A stretch of DNA of 64,000 nt from UBA7672 sp965279085 (GCA_965279085.1 OZ257149.1:2666001-2730000); one strand, 5' to 3'; counted from the first letter of the stretch, positions 40,520-49,199 are shown. The notes: a model not told the origin generated them from the sequence alone. Translations and numbers: made by a program.

Positions 40520-40930
40520 TTGGACATCTTCTTCGACATGACATCGGCCCAGGCGGCCGCGCTGAACATCGGCCTGCTCATCGTCCTGATGCTCGGGCTC
40601 AAGCTCTTCGTCGGCGGCCGGAGGGGCGCCCTCAAGATTCCCTCCGGCGAAACGACCCCGGAATTCAGCCGCATCACGCGCGTGCAGTTGAATGCGGTCG
40701 AGGACGTGCCCGTCCTGATGGTTGGCATTGCCGGCCTTGCCCTGCTCGCCATGCCGGCCTGGTACATCCACATGGCCGGCCTGACCCTGCTGGTCTCCCG
40801 CATCCTCCACGCGACCGGTCTTGCGGGCTCGGGCGGCTTCTCGCTGGGCCGCATGGTCGGCACACTGGGCACGCTGCTGGTCTATCTCGCGGTTGCGGGC
40901 GCCCTTCTGGTCCACGCCTTCACGCCCTGA
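40520..40930 (+). CDS. MAPEG-family membrane protein
   Basis: 136 residues from TTG 40520; an ATG at 40538 is the alternative but has no ribosome site. Four hydrophobic helices with the MAPEG-type phrases SRITRVQLNAVEDVPVLM and SRILHATG. MAPEG members are glutathione-dependent transferases or isomerases acting on lipophilic substrates; bacterial ones are mostly uncharacterised. Confidence 0.82.
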   Translation: MDIFFDMTSAQAAALNIGLLIVLMLGLKLFVGGRRGALKIPSGETTPEFSRITRVQLNAVEDVPVLMVGIAGLALLAMPAWYIHMAGLTLLVSRILHATGLAGSGGFSLGRMVGTLGTLLVYLAVAGALLVHAFTP

Positions 40931-41045
40931 TTTCCGCCCCCATTCCAGGACTGGGGCGTGGGGCGCTGGACTCATTCGCGCCCCACGCCATGTCATGCTA
41001 GGGTACACACCTATCGTGTGGGGTCGCCTCCAGGTCAGAGGGCTC

Positions 41046-41720
41046 ATGGCTTTGCCGCGCGTCTACAGAAAACCGTCCGAACTCCCCGTCGCGATTCCGG
41101 TCTTCCCGCTGGGGGGCGCGCTGCTTTTCCCGCGCGCCGTCCTGCCCCTGAACATTTTCGAGCCCCGCTATCTCGCCATGGTGGACGCCGCGCTCGTGGG
41201 CCACCGTCTGATCGGCATGATCCAGCCCGCCGGCCTGATCTCGCCCGTGCCCCACGGCGAAGTCGACACGCCGGACCTTGCCGAGGTCGGATGCGCCGGC
41301 CGCATCACCGGCTTCCAGGAGACCGAGGACGGCCGCTATCTCATCGCCCTCACCGGCATCACGCGATTCCGCGTCCGCGAAGAGATCAGGCATGACGGGC
41401 CCTATCGCATCGTCCGCGCCGACTGGGACGCCTTCGCCGGCGACCTCGTGCGCGATCCCGTCCTCGACGATTCGGCGCGCCAGCGGCTGGTCGACGCCCT
41501 CAAGGCCTATCTCGAACGCGGCAGCCTCAGGGCTGACTGGTCGGCAATGGAAGAGGCGCCGATCGACACGCTCATCAACTCGCTGGCGGCAGGCTGTCCC
41601 TTCACGAACCCGGAGAAGCAGGCGCTCCTCGAAGCGCGCACGCTCGAGGACAGGTGCGCGGCGCTCATAAGTCTGCTACAGATGGAGCGACCAGGTCAGG
41701 GTGGCGGGTACGTGCAATGA
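41046..41720 (+). CDS. LON substrate-binding domain protein
   Basis: 224 residues from ATG 41046. The LON N-terminal fold: VAIPVFPLGGALLFPRAVLPLNIFEPRYLAMV at the start, then GCAGRITGFQETEDGRYLI and LTGITRFRV. No ATPase or protease domain follows, so it is the free-standing LON-domain family of unknown function found in most alphaproteobacteria, commonly next to Trm112 and DUF971 genes as here. ATGA overlap with the next gene. Confidence 0.9.
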   Translation: MALPRVYRKPSELPVAIPVFPLGGALLFPRAVLPLNIFEPRYLAMVDAALVGHRLIGMIQPAGLISPVPHGEVDTPDLAEVGCAGRITGFQETEDGRYLIALTGITRFRVREEIRHDGPYRIVRADWDAFAGDLVRDPVLDDSARQRLVDALKAYLERGSLRADWSAMEEAPIDTLINSLAAGCPFTNPEKQALLEARTLEDRCAALISLLQMERPGQGGGYVQ

Positions 41721-41950
41721 GCTCAGCAGCGAAGACTGTGCCGGAAAATGACACCGAAGCCGCGGTCGACCAGGGCGTCGATCCGCGTCTCCTCGAAGTG
41801 CTTGTCTGCCCCGTCTCCCGCTCAGCGCTCACCTACGACCGTGAAGCCAACGAGCTGGTCAGCCGCGCCGCCGGCCTCGCTTTCCCCATCCGCAACGGCG
41901 TCCCCGTGATGCTCCGCGACGAAGCCCGCGACATCGGCGCGACGAAGTGA
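41717..41950 (+). CDS. Trm112 family protein
   Basis: 77 residues from ATG 41717. The core LLEVLVCPVSRSALTYD and AFPIRNGVPVMLRDEAR fit the small Trm112 zinc-ribbon-like family, although only one Cys remains of the usual set. Bacterial members are of unknown function; eukaryotic Trm112 activates methyltransferases. Coupled to genes on both sides. Confidence 0.88.
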   Translation: MSSAAKTVPENDTEAAVDQGVDPRLLEVLVCPVSRSALTYDREANELVSRAAGLAFPIRNGVPVMLRDEARDIGATK

Positions 41951-42318
41951 TGGCGGCCGCAAAGGCCCCGCCCTGGCCCTCCGAACTGCGCTTCCAGAAG
42001 GACCGGGCCGAACTCTTCATCCGCTTCGATGACGGCCACGAGGTCGCGATCCCCTACGAACTCCTGCGCATCGAAAGCCCCAGCGCCGAAACCAAGGGCC
42101 ATGGCGCCGAGCGCCCGCCCCCGCCCGCCAGGAAGCGCCACGTCGGCGTCCTCGGCGCCGAGCAGGTCGGCCGCTACGCCCTGCGCATCAGGTTCGACGA
42201 CGGCCACGACACCGGCCTCTACACCTGGTCCTATCTGCGCGAACTCGGCGACGAGAAGATATCCCGCATGGCGGCGTATACCGGCCGGATGAATGAGCTG
42301 GGCCTCAAGCGGGAGTAA
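41950..42318 (+). CDS. DUF971 (GBBH-like N-terminal domain) protein
   Basis: 122 residues from ATG 41950 (a GTG at 41947 is also possible); overlaps the previous stop by one base. PWPSELRFQKDRAELFIRFDDG and the repeated strand ALRIRFDDGHDTGLYTWSYL are typical of DUF971, which resembles the N-terminal domain of gamma-butyrobetaine hydroxylase. It is often in Fe-S or translation-linked contexts; function unknown. A double-hairpin repeat begins 5 bases after the stop. Confidence 0.85.
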   Translation: MAAAKAPPWPSELRFQKDRAELFIRFDDGHEVAIPYELLRIESPSAETKGHGAERPPPPARKRHVGVLGAEQVGRYALRIRFDDGHDTGLYTWSYLRELGDEKISRMAAYTGRMNELGLKRE

Positions 42319-42322
42319 TCTT

Positions 42323-42425
42323 GGACCGCCGGGCTCCTGCCCGGCAGTCGCTGCGTAGCAGCGAGTTTCTCGAACGTCGAAGATACGCGCTTGCGCGCGT
42401 TTGCTGGGCAGGCGCCCGGCGGTCC
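42323..42425. repeat. 103-bp REPIN-like inverted pair
   Basis: The left arm 42323-42363 matches 10003-10043 (reverse complement) at 37 of 41 positions. The right arm 42402-42425 is an inverted partial copy of the left arm's first 24 bases. Between them is a CGCGC/GCGCG hairpin around 42387-42400. Two REP-like units in inverted order is the REPIN layout. No transposase is in the window. Confidence 0.75.
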
Positions 42426-42429
42426 CAGC

Positions 42430-43629
42430 TCACCGCGCCATCAACGTTGGCAGCTCGCCGAGGTCTCCGCCCGCTTCTCGCGCGAACAGCTTGCGCGCCT
42501 CGCGTACCGAACCCGCCGCCGACATCGCCAGCCCGGCCGCGAGCCGGACAGGAAGCGGCGCAGAGAATATACGCGCGAAACTCTCCATCGCCGCCGCCGT
42601 CGCCGCGACATCCGCCCGGCGCCAGCGCGTGTAGGGCTCCAGTGCACTTGCCGCGCCAATGTCGAGACCGGCGCGTCCCGCTGCCACGATCACATCGACC
42701 AGCGCCGCGACATCCTTGAGCCCAAGATTGAGCCCCTGCCCGCCCAGCGGGTGGATCACATGCGCCGAATCTCCTGCCAGCGCCACACGATGCGCATCGA
42801 ACCGCTCGGCAATGTAGAGCCCGACCGGGAAGGAATGCCGCGCTCCCGCCAGCTTGGCGCCGGGCAGGAAGTCGCCCGCCTTCTTCGCCAGCTCCAGCTC
42901 GAACCCGCGTTCGTCGAGCGCCAGCAACGCCTCGGCGATGGCCGCCTTCTCCGTCCAGATCAGGTTGGCGCGATTGTCGTTCAGCGGCAGCACTGCCATC
43001 GGGCCGTTGGGCAGGAAGATCTGCCGCGCCGCGCCATTGTGGGGCTGGGCCAGCTTCACCGTCGTCGAGATTGCGGTGGCGTCGTAGTCGTGCCCCTCAA
43101 AGCGCAGCCTCGCCGCCCTGCGCACGATCGACCTCGCGCCATCGCACCCGACCACCAGCGGCGCCTGCACCTCGCCGGTCGCGAGTTGGAGCACGGCGCA
43201 CGGGTCTTCGAGCTTCACGCCCTCGATCTTCGCCTTCGACAGAAGCGTGATGCGCTTCTCGGCGCCGACCGCTTCATGCAGCGCCACGGCCAGCCGCCCC
43301 GCCTCGACCATGTAGCCGAGCACAGGCTCGGCACAGTCTTCCGCGATGAAGCTGATGCCGCCGATACGTCCCTCGGCCTCGACCTGCGTCACCGGCTCCG
43401 CATGTGCGAGCAGCGCCTCTTCCAGTCCGAGCGCGCGGAAGATCCGCCAGCAGCCATAGGCGATGAAATAGGCGCGCGTATCGACGGCGCCCTTGCCCGG
43501 CGGCTCGCCAGCGTCGGCGACCACCACCTCATACCCGCGCCGGGCGAGCGCCAGCGCCAGCGTCAGTCCGACCGGCCCGCCCCCGGCGAGGGCGACATCG
43601 GAGCGATAGGTCTTCGGGACTGCGGCCAT
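42430..43629 (-). CDS. UbiH/COQ6-family FAD-dependent hydroxylase
   Basis: 399 residues. FAD motif LAGGGPVGLTLALALARRG at the N-terminus, the DG motif LVVGCDGARSIVRRAA (about 160) and the GD motif VALAGDSAHVIHPLGGQGLNLGLKD (about 285); the last phrase is the UbiH/F/I signature. These hydroxylate the ring of ubiquinone precursors. Which ring position is used here cannot be told from sequence. Confidence 0.88.
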   Translation of the reverse strand: MAAVPKTYRSDVALAGGGPVGLTLALALARRGYEVVVADAGEPPGKGAVDTRAYFIAYGCWRIFRALGLEEALLAHAEPVTQVEAEGRIGGISFIAEDCAEPVLGYMVEAGRLAVALHEAVGAEKRITLLSKAKIEGVKLEDPCAVLQLATGEVQAPLVVGCDGARSIVRRAARLRFEGHDYDATAISTTVKLAQPHNGAARQIFLPNGPMAVLPLNDNRANLIWTEKAAIAEALLALDERGFELELAKKAGDFLPGAKLAGARHSFPVGLYIAERFDAHRVALAGDSAHVIHPLGGQGLNLGLKDVAALVDVIVAAGRAGLDIGAASALEPYTRWRRADVAATAAAMESFARIFSAPLPVRLAAGLAMSAAGSVREARKLFAREAGGDLGELPTLMAR

Positions 43630-43655
43630 GCCGGAGACATAAGCCCTCCGGGCAA

Positions 43656-43690
43656 AAAAGAAAAAGGGGCGCGGCTTGTGACCGCGCCCC
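43656..43690 (-). terminator. Intrinsic terminator of the ammonium transporter gene
   Basis: A perfect 9-bp stem GGGGCGCGG (43666-43674) / CCGCGCCCC (43682-43690) with a 7-base loop; read on the minus strand it is followed directly by a TTTTTCTTTTTT tract. It lies 68 bp past the amt stop. Confidence 0.85.
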
Positions 43691-43757
43691 CTGTCCTTCG
43701 CTCCGTCCTGACGCCGCGCCGGCAGCGCCGGTCGAGGAGCGGAGGCAGCGATGCGTC

Positions 43758-45323
43758 CTACGTGTGGTAGGCCGATTCACCGTGTTCGTTGAGATCGAGA
43801 CCTTCTTCCTCGATCTCTTCCTTCACACGGCCGCCAGTGACCAGCTTGACGATGAACCACACGATGGCGGAGCCGACGCCCGACCAGAGGATGGTGACGC
43901 CAACGCCCTTCAGCTGCGCGGTGACCTGGGTCACGTAGTCCGAGTAGATCGCGACGCCGCCATTGGCGTAGTCGACGATGCCCGCGCCGCCCAGTTGCGG
44001 GGCGACGACGATGCCGGTGCCGATGGCGCCGACGATGCCGCCTACGCCGTGGATGCCGAACACGTCGAGCGAGTCGTCATAGCCCAGCATGTTCTTGAGG
44101 CCCGAGCACGCGAACAGGCAGATCGGTCCGACGATCAGGCCGAGCACGATCGCGCCGACCGGACCGGAGAAGCCGGCGGCAGGCGTGATCGCGACAAGAC
44201 CCGCAACCGCGCCAGACGCCATGCCGAGCAGGCTCGGCTTCTTCTTGAAGGCGGCTTCGGCAAGCGCCCAGGAGAGAGCGCCAGCGGCCGTTGCGACGAA
44301 CGTGTTGATCAGCGCAAGACCAGCGTACGCGTTCGATTCAAGGTTCGAACCGGCGTTAAAGCCAACCCAGCCGACCCACAGAAGGCCGGTGCCGATCAGC
44401 GTGAACGTCAGGTTGTGCGGACGGATCGGTTCGGACTTGTAGGACTTGCGTTTGCCGAGGATCAGCGCGCCAACAAGGGCAGCGATACCCGAGTTGATGT
44501 GGACCACGGTGCCGCCCGCGAAGTCGAGCGCGCCGAAGGACCAGATCAGGCCGGCGCCGGCAACAAGCGCTTCCGCGTTTGCCGGATCGGACGCCATGAT
44601 CGGGCCGCCCCACCACCAGACCATGTGGGCCATCGGGTAGTAGACGACGATCGGCCAGAGGACGGCGAATAGCACGACGCCCCAGAACTTGGCGCGTTCA
44701 GCAACACCGCCGAGCACGAGGGCCGTGGTGATGCACGCGAAGGTCATCTGGAAGGCGACGAAGACGATCTCGGGAATGGCGACGCCGACCGAGAAGGTCT
44801 CGACGAGGGTCGACGTATCGACGCCCGCGAGGCCGACTTTCGAGAAGCCGCCGACGAAGCTGTTGATGCCGCCGCCGTCGGTGAAGGCCATCGAATAGCC
44901 CCAGCCGACCCAGGCGATCATGCCGATCGCCGTGACGATCAGGACCTGGGAGAGCAGCGAGATCATGTTCTTGGAGCGAACGAGACCGCCATAGAACAGG
45001 GCAAGGCCCGGGATGATCATCAGGAGGACGAGGACGGTCGAGACGAGCATCCAGGCCGTGTCGCCCTTGTCGACCGTGAGAGCCGGCGCTTCCTCGACAA
45101 CTTCTTCAACAACAGCTTCAGGAACAGCTTCAGGAACAACAACCTCCGCTGGAGGCGCTGCCTCCACCGGAGCTTCCACCGCCGGAGGCGCCTCAGCCGG
45201 AGGCTGAGCCGTAGCCGTCATGACTGTCGTGAAAACGAACCCCGCTGCAATCGCAGCCAAACCAGCCTTCAGGCCAGCCCCCCAAAGTGAAAGTCGATCC
45301 AATCGACTGATCTTGTTCAACAT
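43758..45323 (-). CDS. amt: Ammonium transporter (Amt family) with long N-terminal extension
   Basis: 521 residues. Eleven or so hydrophobic helices and Amt signatures: PGLALFYGGLVRSKN, YYPMAHMVWWWGG with one of the paired pore His, and DVFGIHGVGGIVGAIGTG with the other. The first ~80 residues are extra: a hydrophobic signal-like helix, then an acidic Pro/Ala/Val/Glu-rich stretch before DTAWMLVS. No glnK/glnB gene is adjacent, though it usually accompanies amtB. It imports ammonium (NH3/NH4+) under nitrogen limitation in known relatives. Confidence 0.93.
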   Translation of the reverse strand: MLNKISRLDRLSLWGAGLKAGLAAIAAGFVFTTVMTATAQPPAEAPPAVEAPVEAAPPAEVVVPEAVPEAVVEEVVEEAPALTVDKGDTAWMLVSTVLVLLMIIPGLALFYGGLVRSKNMISLLSQVLIVTAIGMIAWVGWGYSMAFTDGGGINSFVGGFSKVGLAGVDTSTLVETFSVGVAIPEIVFVAFQMTFACITTALVLGGVAERAKFWGVVLFAVLWPIVVYYPMAHMVWWWGGPIMASDPANAEALVAGAGLIWSFGALDFAGGTVVHINSGIAALVGALILGKRKSYKSEPIRPHNLTFTLIGTGLLWVGWVGFNAGSNLESNAYAGLALINTFVATAAGALSWALAEAAFKKKPSLLGMASGAVAGLVAITPAAGFSGPVGAIVLGLIVGPICLFACSGLKNMLGYDDSLDVFGIHGVGGIVGAIGTGIVVAPQLGGAGIVDYANGGVAIYSDYVTQVTAQLKGVGVTILWSGVGSAIVWFIVKLVTGGRVKEEIEEEGLDLNEHGESAYHT

Positions 45324-45417
45324 TTGTCTCCCCTGAGGTTGACTTGCAACCGGCGCTAGAACTCAACGCACCCACCATGACGACGTGGTCGCCCCCGGAA
45401 CGATGCGGCCCTGATAG

Positions 45418-45512
45418 GGGCGTCCGGCTGCCCATTGGACAAGCAAAGCCCCCCTGCGGCCTTCTGGACTCCTTCGCAATTGCACAATTGTTGGGCGCCT
45501 GCCCGGACGCCC
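45418..45512 (+). ncRNA. Candidate structured RNA with long-range stem
   Basis: GGGCGTCCGG (45418-45427) pairs perfectly with CCGGACGCCC (45503-45512), and inside it a second short pairing (GCCCA with TGGGC near 45430 and 45493) continues the helix. The interior has a CAATTG-CA-CAATTG palindrome at 45477-45490. A plus-strand intrinsic terminator follows ~120 bp later with no gene to end. It may be a small RNA or an amt leader structure; no known RNA family recognised. Confidence 0.35.
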
Positions 45513-45632
45513 GCACCTGATCAGGGCAAGCGATCACGCGCACGGCATCCAGGAAGTGACGGCCAATGCGCGCGCCCGAAACCCGGCTACACCTGCCCTC
45601 GTGAACCACCGCAAGGCTGGATCATGGGGATA

Positions 45633-45672
45633 GGTCCCGGATGCCCTGAGCGGCGTCCGGGACCCTTTTTTT
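45633..45672 (+). terminator. Intrinsic terminator with no upstream gene
   Basis: GGTCCCGGA (45633-45641) pairs with TCCGGGACC (45656-45664) over nine bases, followed by CTTTTTTT. It reads as a classic plus-strand terminator, yet the nearest upstream plus-strand protein gene ends at 42318. It therefore suggests an unannotated transcript in 45340-45632. Confidence 0.7.
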
Positions 45673-45800
45673 ACAACGGTTTGGCAACGATATTTTCCGT
45701 GCCGCAGCCTGTGGAAAACCCCTTTTGGTAGCGGCCCGTTAAGCCCCGCCGCGCCAGTGTCGGTCGACGATTTTAACCCTGTTCGAGTGAGGTTGACGGC

Positions 45801-48338
45801 ATGCCGCATCCGCGTGCGCCCCAGTCCCAGGACGACGGCTACGAAACCCGTGGCTCGTCCGCCCTCACCCGCTTCCTGAGCGGGCTGGCAGCGTTTTCCG
45901 TGGGCGTCTTCGTCTGCGGCGCGTGCTCGTCCTATTCCTCGACCGACCCGTCGCTCAACATGGCTGTCTCGCGCGCCAAGGATGCCGTCACCGGCGCGCT
46001 GATCGAGGCGGGCCCCGAGAACATGTTCGGTGGTTTCGGCGCCGTGTTCGGCGACATGCTGATGCAGGGCTTCGGCTGGACCGCCATCCTTCTCGGCTTC
46101 GCCCTGATGGTGGGCGGCGTGCGTCGCGCCTTCGGCATCGGCCAGCAGGATCCCGCCGCCTGGATGTGGGGCATGGCCGCCATCCTCTTCGCCGCGTGCT
46201 GCCTCGCCGAATGGCCGATCCCGAAATCGTGGGACATGTCCGCCGGCCTTGGCGGCGTTGTCGGCGAAGTGATGCTCTCTGTCGTCTCGACGCCGTTCGC
46301 CGCGCTGACGATCCCGGATCCGCAAGTGTGGGCGTCCGCGATTGCCGGCCTGTGCGCGATCCTCTTCGCCGCGATGGCGATGGGTCTTGGCGCCTCCGAC
46401 GCCTCCTCGCTCTGGCGCGCGCTCACCCGCAAGCCTGAACAGCGCATGCCCGAGCCCGCCATCATCGGCGTGCCCTCGCTTCCCTCGCGCCCCGCGTCCA
46501 GCGGCGGCATCATGGGCGGCGTGATGAAATTGCTCGGCAAGAAGCCCGAGGAAGTCATCGAGCCCATCGTCTTCACCGAGGAAGACGGTTTCGAGGAAGG
46601 CGAGCGCGGCTTCTTCACCGCCGTCGAGAAGGCCGAGGGCGCCGATGGCCGCACGCGCCCCATCGTTCCGCGCGTTCTCGAAAGCCGCCCGGTTCCCGAC
46701 GCCGCACCGCAACCCACCGCTCCGCGCACAGTCTCCAAGTCGCAGCAGGCCGCCGCGCGCGCCGCAGGCACGCCGATGCAGCAGCCCGCCCGCGTGCGCG
46801 ACGCCAACAGCGCCGTGCCGCCGATCGACCTGCTGGACATTCCCCCGCCCCGCTCGTCGGAAGTCGACGAAGCCCGCCTGCTTGAAATGGCCGACCGCCT
46901 CGGCGGCGTGCTGATCGAGTTCGGCGTCAAGGGCCGCATCACCGAGGTTCGCCCAGGCCCGGTCGTCACGCTGTTCGAACTCGAGCCTGCCGCCGGCGTG
47001 CGTTCGTCGAAAGTCATCGCGCTGGCGGAAGACATCGCGCGCGCCATGTCCGCGACCTCGGCGCGCGTCGCCGTCATCCCGGGCCGCAACGCCATCGGCA
47101 TCGAACTGCCGAACCCGACGCGCGAGACCGTCTATCTCCGCGACCTGCTCAACGCGCAGGAATTCTCGCGCTCGCGCATGGCCCTGCCCCTCGCGCTCGG
47201 CGAGAGCATCGAAGGCCAGCCGCAGATCGGCGACCTCGGCAAGATGCCTCACCTGCTGATCGCGGGTACGACAGGCTCGGGTAAATCGGTTGGCATCAAC
47301 GCGATGATCCTGTCGCTGATGTTCAAGCTGCCGCCCGAGAAGTGCCGCTTCATCATGATCGACCCGAAGATGCTGGAACTCTCGATCTACGAGGGCATCC
47401 CGCACCTGCTCGCGCCCGTGGTCACGGATCCTCAGAAGGCCGTGCTCGCCCTCAAATGGGTCGTGCGCGAGATGGAGAGCCGCTACGAGATCATGTCCAA
47501 GATGGGCGTGCGCAACCTCGCGGGATTCAACCAGAAGGCCGAGGAAGCTGCAGCGAAAGGCGAACACCTAACCCGCCAGGTGCAGACCGGCTGGAACAAG
47601 GAGACTGGCGAAGCAATCTGGGAAAACGAGCTGATGAAGCCCGAGCCCATGCCGCACATTGTGGTCATCATCGACGAGATGGCCGACCTGATGCTCGTCG
47701 CCGGCAAGGACATCGAAAGCGCCGTGCAGCGTATCGCCCAGATGGCGCGCGCGGCGGGCATCCACCTCATCACCGCGACGCAACGCCCCTCGGTCGACGT
47801 CATCACCGGCACGATCAAGGCGAACTTCCCGACCCGTATCTCCTACATGGTCACCACCAAGATCGACTCGCGCACCATCCTGGGTGAGCAGGGCGCCGAA
47901 CAACTGCTCGGCATGGGCGACCTTCTGTGGATGCAGTCGGGCGGCAAGATCAGCCGCGTCCACGGCCCGTTCGTGAAGGACGAGGAAGTCGAGCGCGTGG
48001 TGAACTGGCTCAAGGACCAGGGCCAGCCGCAATACGTGGAAGGCATCACCGATCCGGTGGAAGAAGAAGCCTCCGTCGCCGACGCCGCCTTCGGCACGAG
48101 CTCCGGCGATCCGGAAGAGGACATGTACCGCGAGGCCGTGGCCGCCGTCGTCCGCGACAAGCGCCCGACCACCTCCTACGTCCAGCGTGTCCTGCGCATC
48201 GGCTACAACCGCGCCGCCTCGATGATCGAACGCATGGAGCGCGAAGGCATCATCTCCGCCGCCGACCACGCCGGCAAACGCCAGATCATCTCGCAGGACC
48301 AGCGTCGTCCCACCGCCAACGACGAGGAAGCCGCCTGA
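45801..48338 (+). CDS. ftsK: DNA translocase FtsK
   Basis: 845 residues. Four N-terminal membrane helices (about 25-195) are followed by a Pro/Ala/Glu-rich linker to about 340, the alpha-beta motor with Walker A AGTTGSGKSVG (Lys about 495) and Walker B HIVVIIDEMADLML, and the C-terminal winged-helix gamma domain DMYREAVAAVVRDK...ASMIERMEREGIIS. The motor pumps the terminus region through the septum and activates XerCD at dif. Upstream amt and downstream lolA/xth follow the usual alphaproteobacterial order with insertions. Confidence 0.97.
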   Translation: MPHPRAPQSQDDGYETRGSSALTRFLSGLAAFSVGVFVCGACSSYSSTDPSLNMAVSRAKDAVTGALIEAGPENMFGGFGAVFGDMLMQGFGWTAILLGFALMVGGVRRAFGIGQQDPAAWMWGMAAILFAACCLAEWPIPKSWDMSAGLGGVVGEVMLSVVSTPFAALTIPDPQVWASAIAGLCAILFAAMAMGLGASDASSLWRALTRKPEQRMPEPAIIGVPSLPSRPASSGGIMGGVMKLLGKKPEEVIEPIVFTEEDGFEEGERGFFTAVEKAEGADGRTRPIVPRVLESRPVPDAAPQPTAPRTVSKSQQAAARAAGTPMQQPARVRDANSAVPPIDLLDIPPPRSSEVDEARLLEMADRLGGVLIEFGVKGRITEVRPGPVVTLFELEPAAGVRSSKVIALAEDIARAMSATSARVAVIPGRNAIGIELPNPTRETVYLRDLLNAQEFSRSRMALPLALGESIEGQPQIGDLGKMPHLLIAGTTGSGKSVGINAMILSLMFKLPPEKCRFIMIDPKMLELSIYEGIPHLLAPVVTDPQKAVLALKWVVREMESRYEIMSKMGVRNLAGFNQKAEEAAAKGEHLTRQVQTGWNKETGEAIWENELMKPEPMPHIVVIIDEMADLMLVAGKDIESAVQRIAQMARAAGIHLITATQRPSVDVITGTIKANFPTRISYMVTTKIDSRTILGEQGAEQLLGMGDLLWMQSGGKISRVHGPFVKDEEVERVVNWLKDQGQPQYVEGITDPVEEEASVADAAFGTSSGDPEEDMYREAVAAVVRDKRPTTSYVQRVLRIGYNRAASMIERMEREGIISAADHAGKRQIISQDQRRPTANDEEAA

Positions 48339-48365
48339 CGCTTCTTCCCTGCTCCGCTGAAAGAC

Positions 48366-48393
48366 AAAGGCCGGCTCATCGAGCCGGCCTTTT
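48366..48393 (+). terminator. Intrinsic terminator after ftsK
   Basis: A perfect 12-bp stem, AAAGGCCGGCTC with GAGCCGGCCTTT, around a 3-base ATC loop, followed by TCG. It lies 28 bp past the ftsK stop. The stem's own T-run also serves the convergent minus-strand gene, so it may work in both directions. Confidence 0.8.
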
Positions 48394-48416
48394 CGTATTG
48401 ATGTCTGAGTATCGCG

Positions 48417-48716
48417 TCAGTCTGCGTCGGAGTCCGCCGTGTGGCCCGCCTCGGCTTCCGCCTTCTTGGACTTGGCGACATCGGCTTTCTTCTTGCGCGC
48501 GACTGCCATTGCTTCGCGCCGGTCGGCCATCGTCTTCTGCTGCGCCACCGACTTCGCGGCCCGGCTTGCCTCCAGGGCGGTCTTGATCAGCGGCAGGATC
48601 CGCTCGGCCTCCGCCTTCTGCGCGGCGGTGCCTGACGCAATCAGGCGCGTGGCGTTGGCCTGCAGGTTGGTAAGCTCGGGTTCCGACATCTGCGGAATTC
48701 GGTCGTCGATCGGCAC
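48417..48716 (-). CDS. Helical basic protein of unknown function, 99 aa
   Basis: GTG 48716 has GGAG six bases upstream; an ATG at 48689 is an alternative. The N-terminal ~45 residues form a short domain (MSEPELTNLQANATRLIASG); the rest is a long Lys/Ala/Glu-rich predicted helix ending TADSDAD. No family recognised. Its 3' end shares the bidirectional terminator with ftsK. Confidence 0.65.
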   Translation of the reverse strand: MPIDDRIPQMSEPELTNLQANATRLIASGTAAQKAEAERILPLIKTALEASRAAKSVAQQKTMADRREAMAVARKKKADVAKSKKAEAEAGHTADSDAD

Positions 48717-48989
48717 GGGTTGCTCCGGCGTCCCTCCGCTGGCGCATCATGCTCCAGCCGAACGACATTTCTTTGATATGGGCCGGGAAAGCCCGGAAAG
48801 CAAACATATTCCCCTCCCTGCGGGGCGCCCTGTTCGAGGGGAGCGGATTGTGCTAGGGGAGCCGCAATCGAGTTTCGGCCGACGACTTGGCCGCGCTATC
48901 TGCGCACGCTGACGACATCCCCTACACTTGATGCAAAAGACGTTTCGTCTCAACGGGCGGGCGTCGTCACAAACGCAAGGAAGACTACA

Positions 48990-49199
48990 ATGGCGACTGG
49001 TACGGTTAAGTGGTTCAACTCCACCAAAGGCTACGGCTTCATTCAGCCGGACAACGGCGGCAAGGACGTGTTCGTCCACATCACCGCTGTTGAAGCGGCT
49101 GGCCTTCGCGGCCTCAACGATGGCCAGAAGGTCACGTTCGAAGAGCAAGCTGACAAGCGCTCGGGCAAGATGTCGGCCGTCAACCTCAAGACGGTCTGA
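48990..49199 (+). CDS. Cold-shock domain protein (CspA family), second copy
   Basis: 69 residues with RNP1 KGYGFIQP and RNP2 VFVHITAV. It shares the start MATGTVKWFN and the KRSGKM end with the copy at 27050-27259 but differs in the middle. Upstream there is ~270 bp without a gene, which fits the long leader typical of cold-shock mRNAs. A strong terminator follows at 49251. Confidence 0.95.
   Translation: MATGTVKWFNSTKGYGFIQPDNGGKDVFVHITAVEAAGLRGLNDGQKVTFEEQADKRSGKMSAVNLKTV

Larger units (their letters stand above)
45324..45800. other. 477-bp region between amt and ftsK
   Basis: No convincing protein gene. The left end is the amt leader and promoter region on the minus strand. The middle has a long-range inverted repeat, and a plus-strand terminator follows at 45633-45672; both are listed separately. 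The last ~120 bases are the ftsK promoter region. No clear sigma-54 GG-N10-GC element was seen for amt. Confidence 0.5.

Noticed and set aside
45324..45420. Sigma-54 promoter for amt
   Set aside because: A TTGCA occurs upstream on the minus strand, but there is no GG ten bases before its GC.
45534..47567. 677-codon minus-strand open frame
   Set aside because: Antisense to ftsK, low-complexity Arg/Ala/Gly/His; ftsK motifs are unambiguous.
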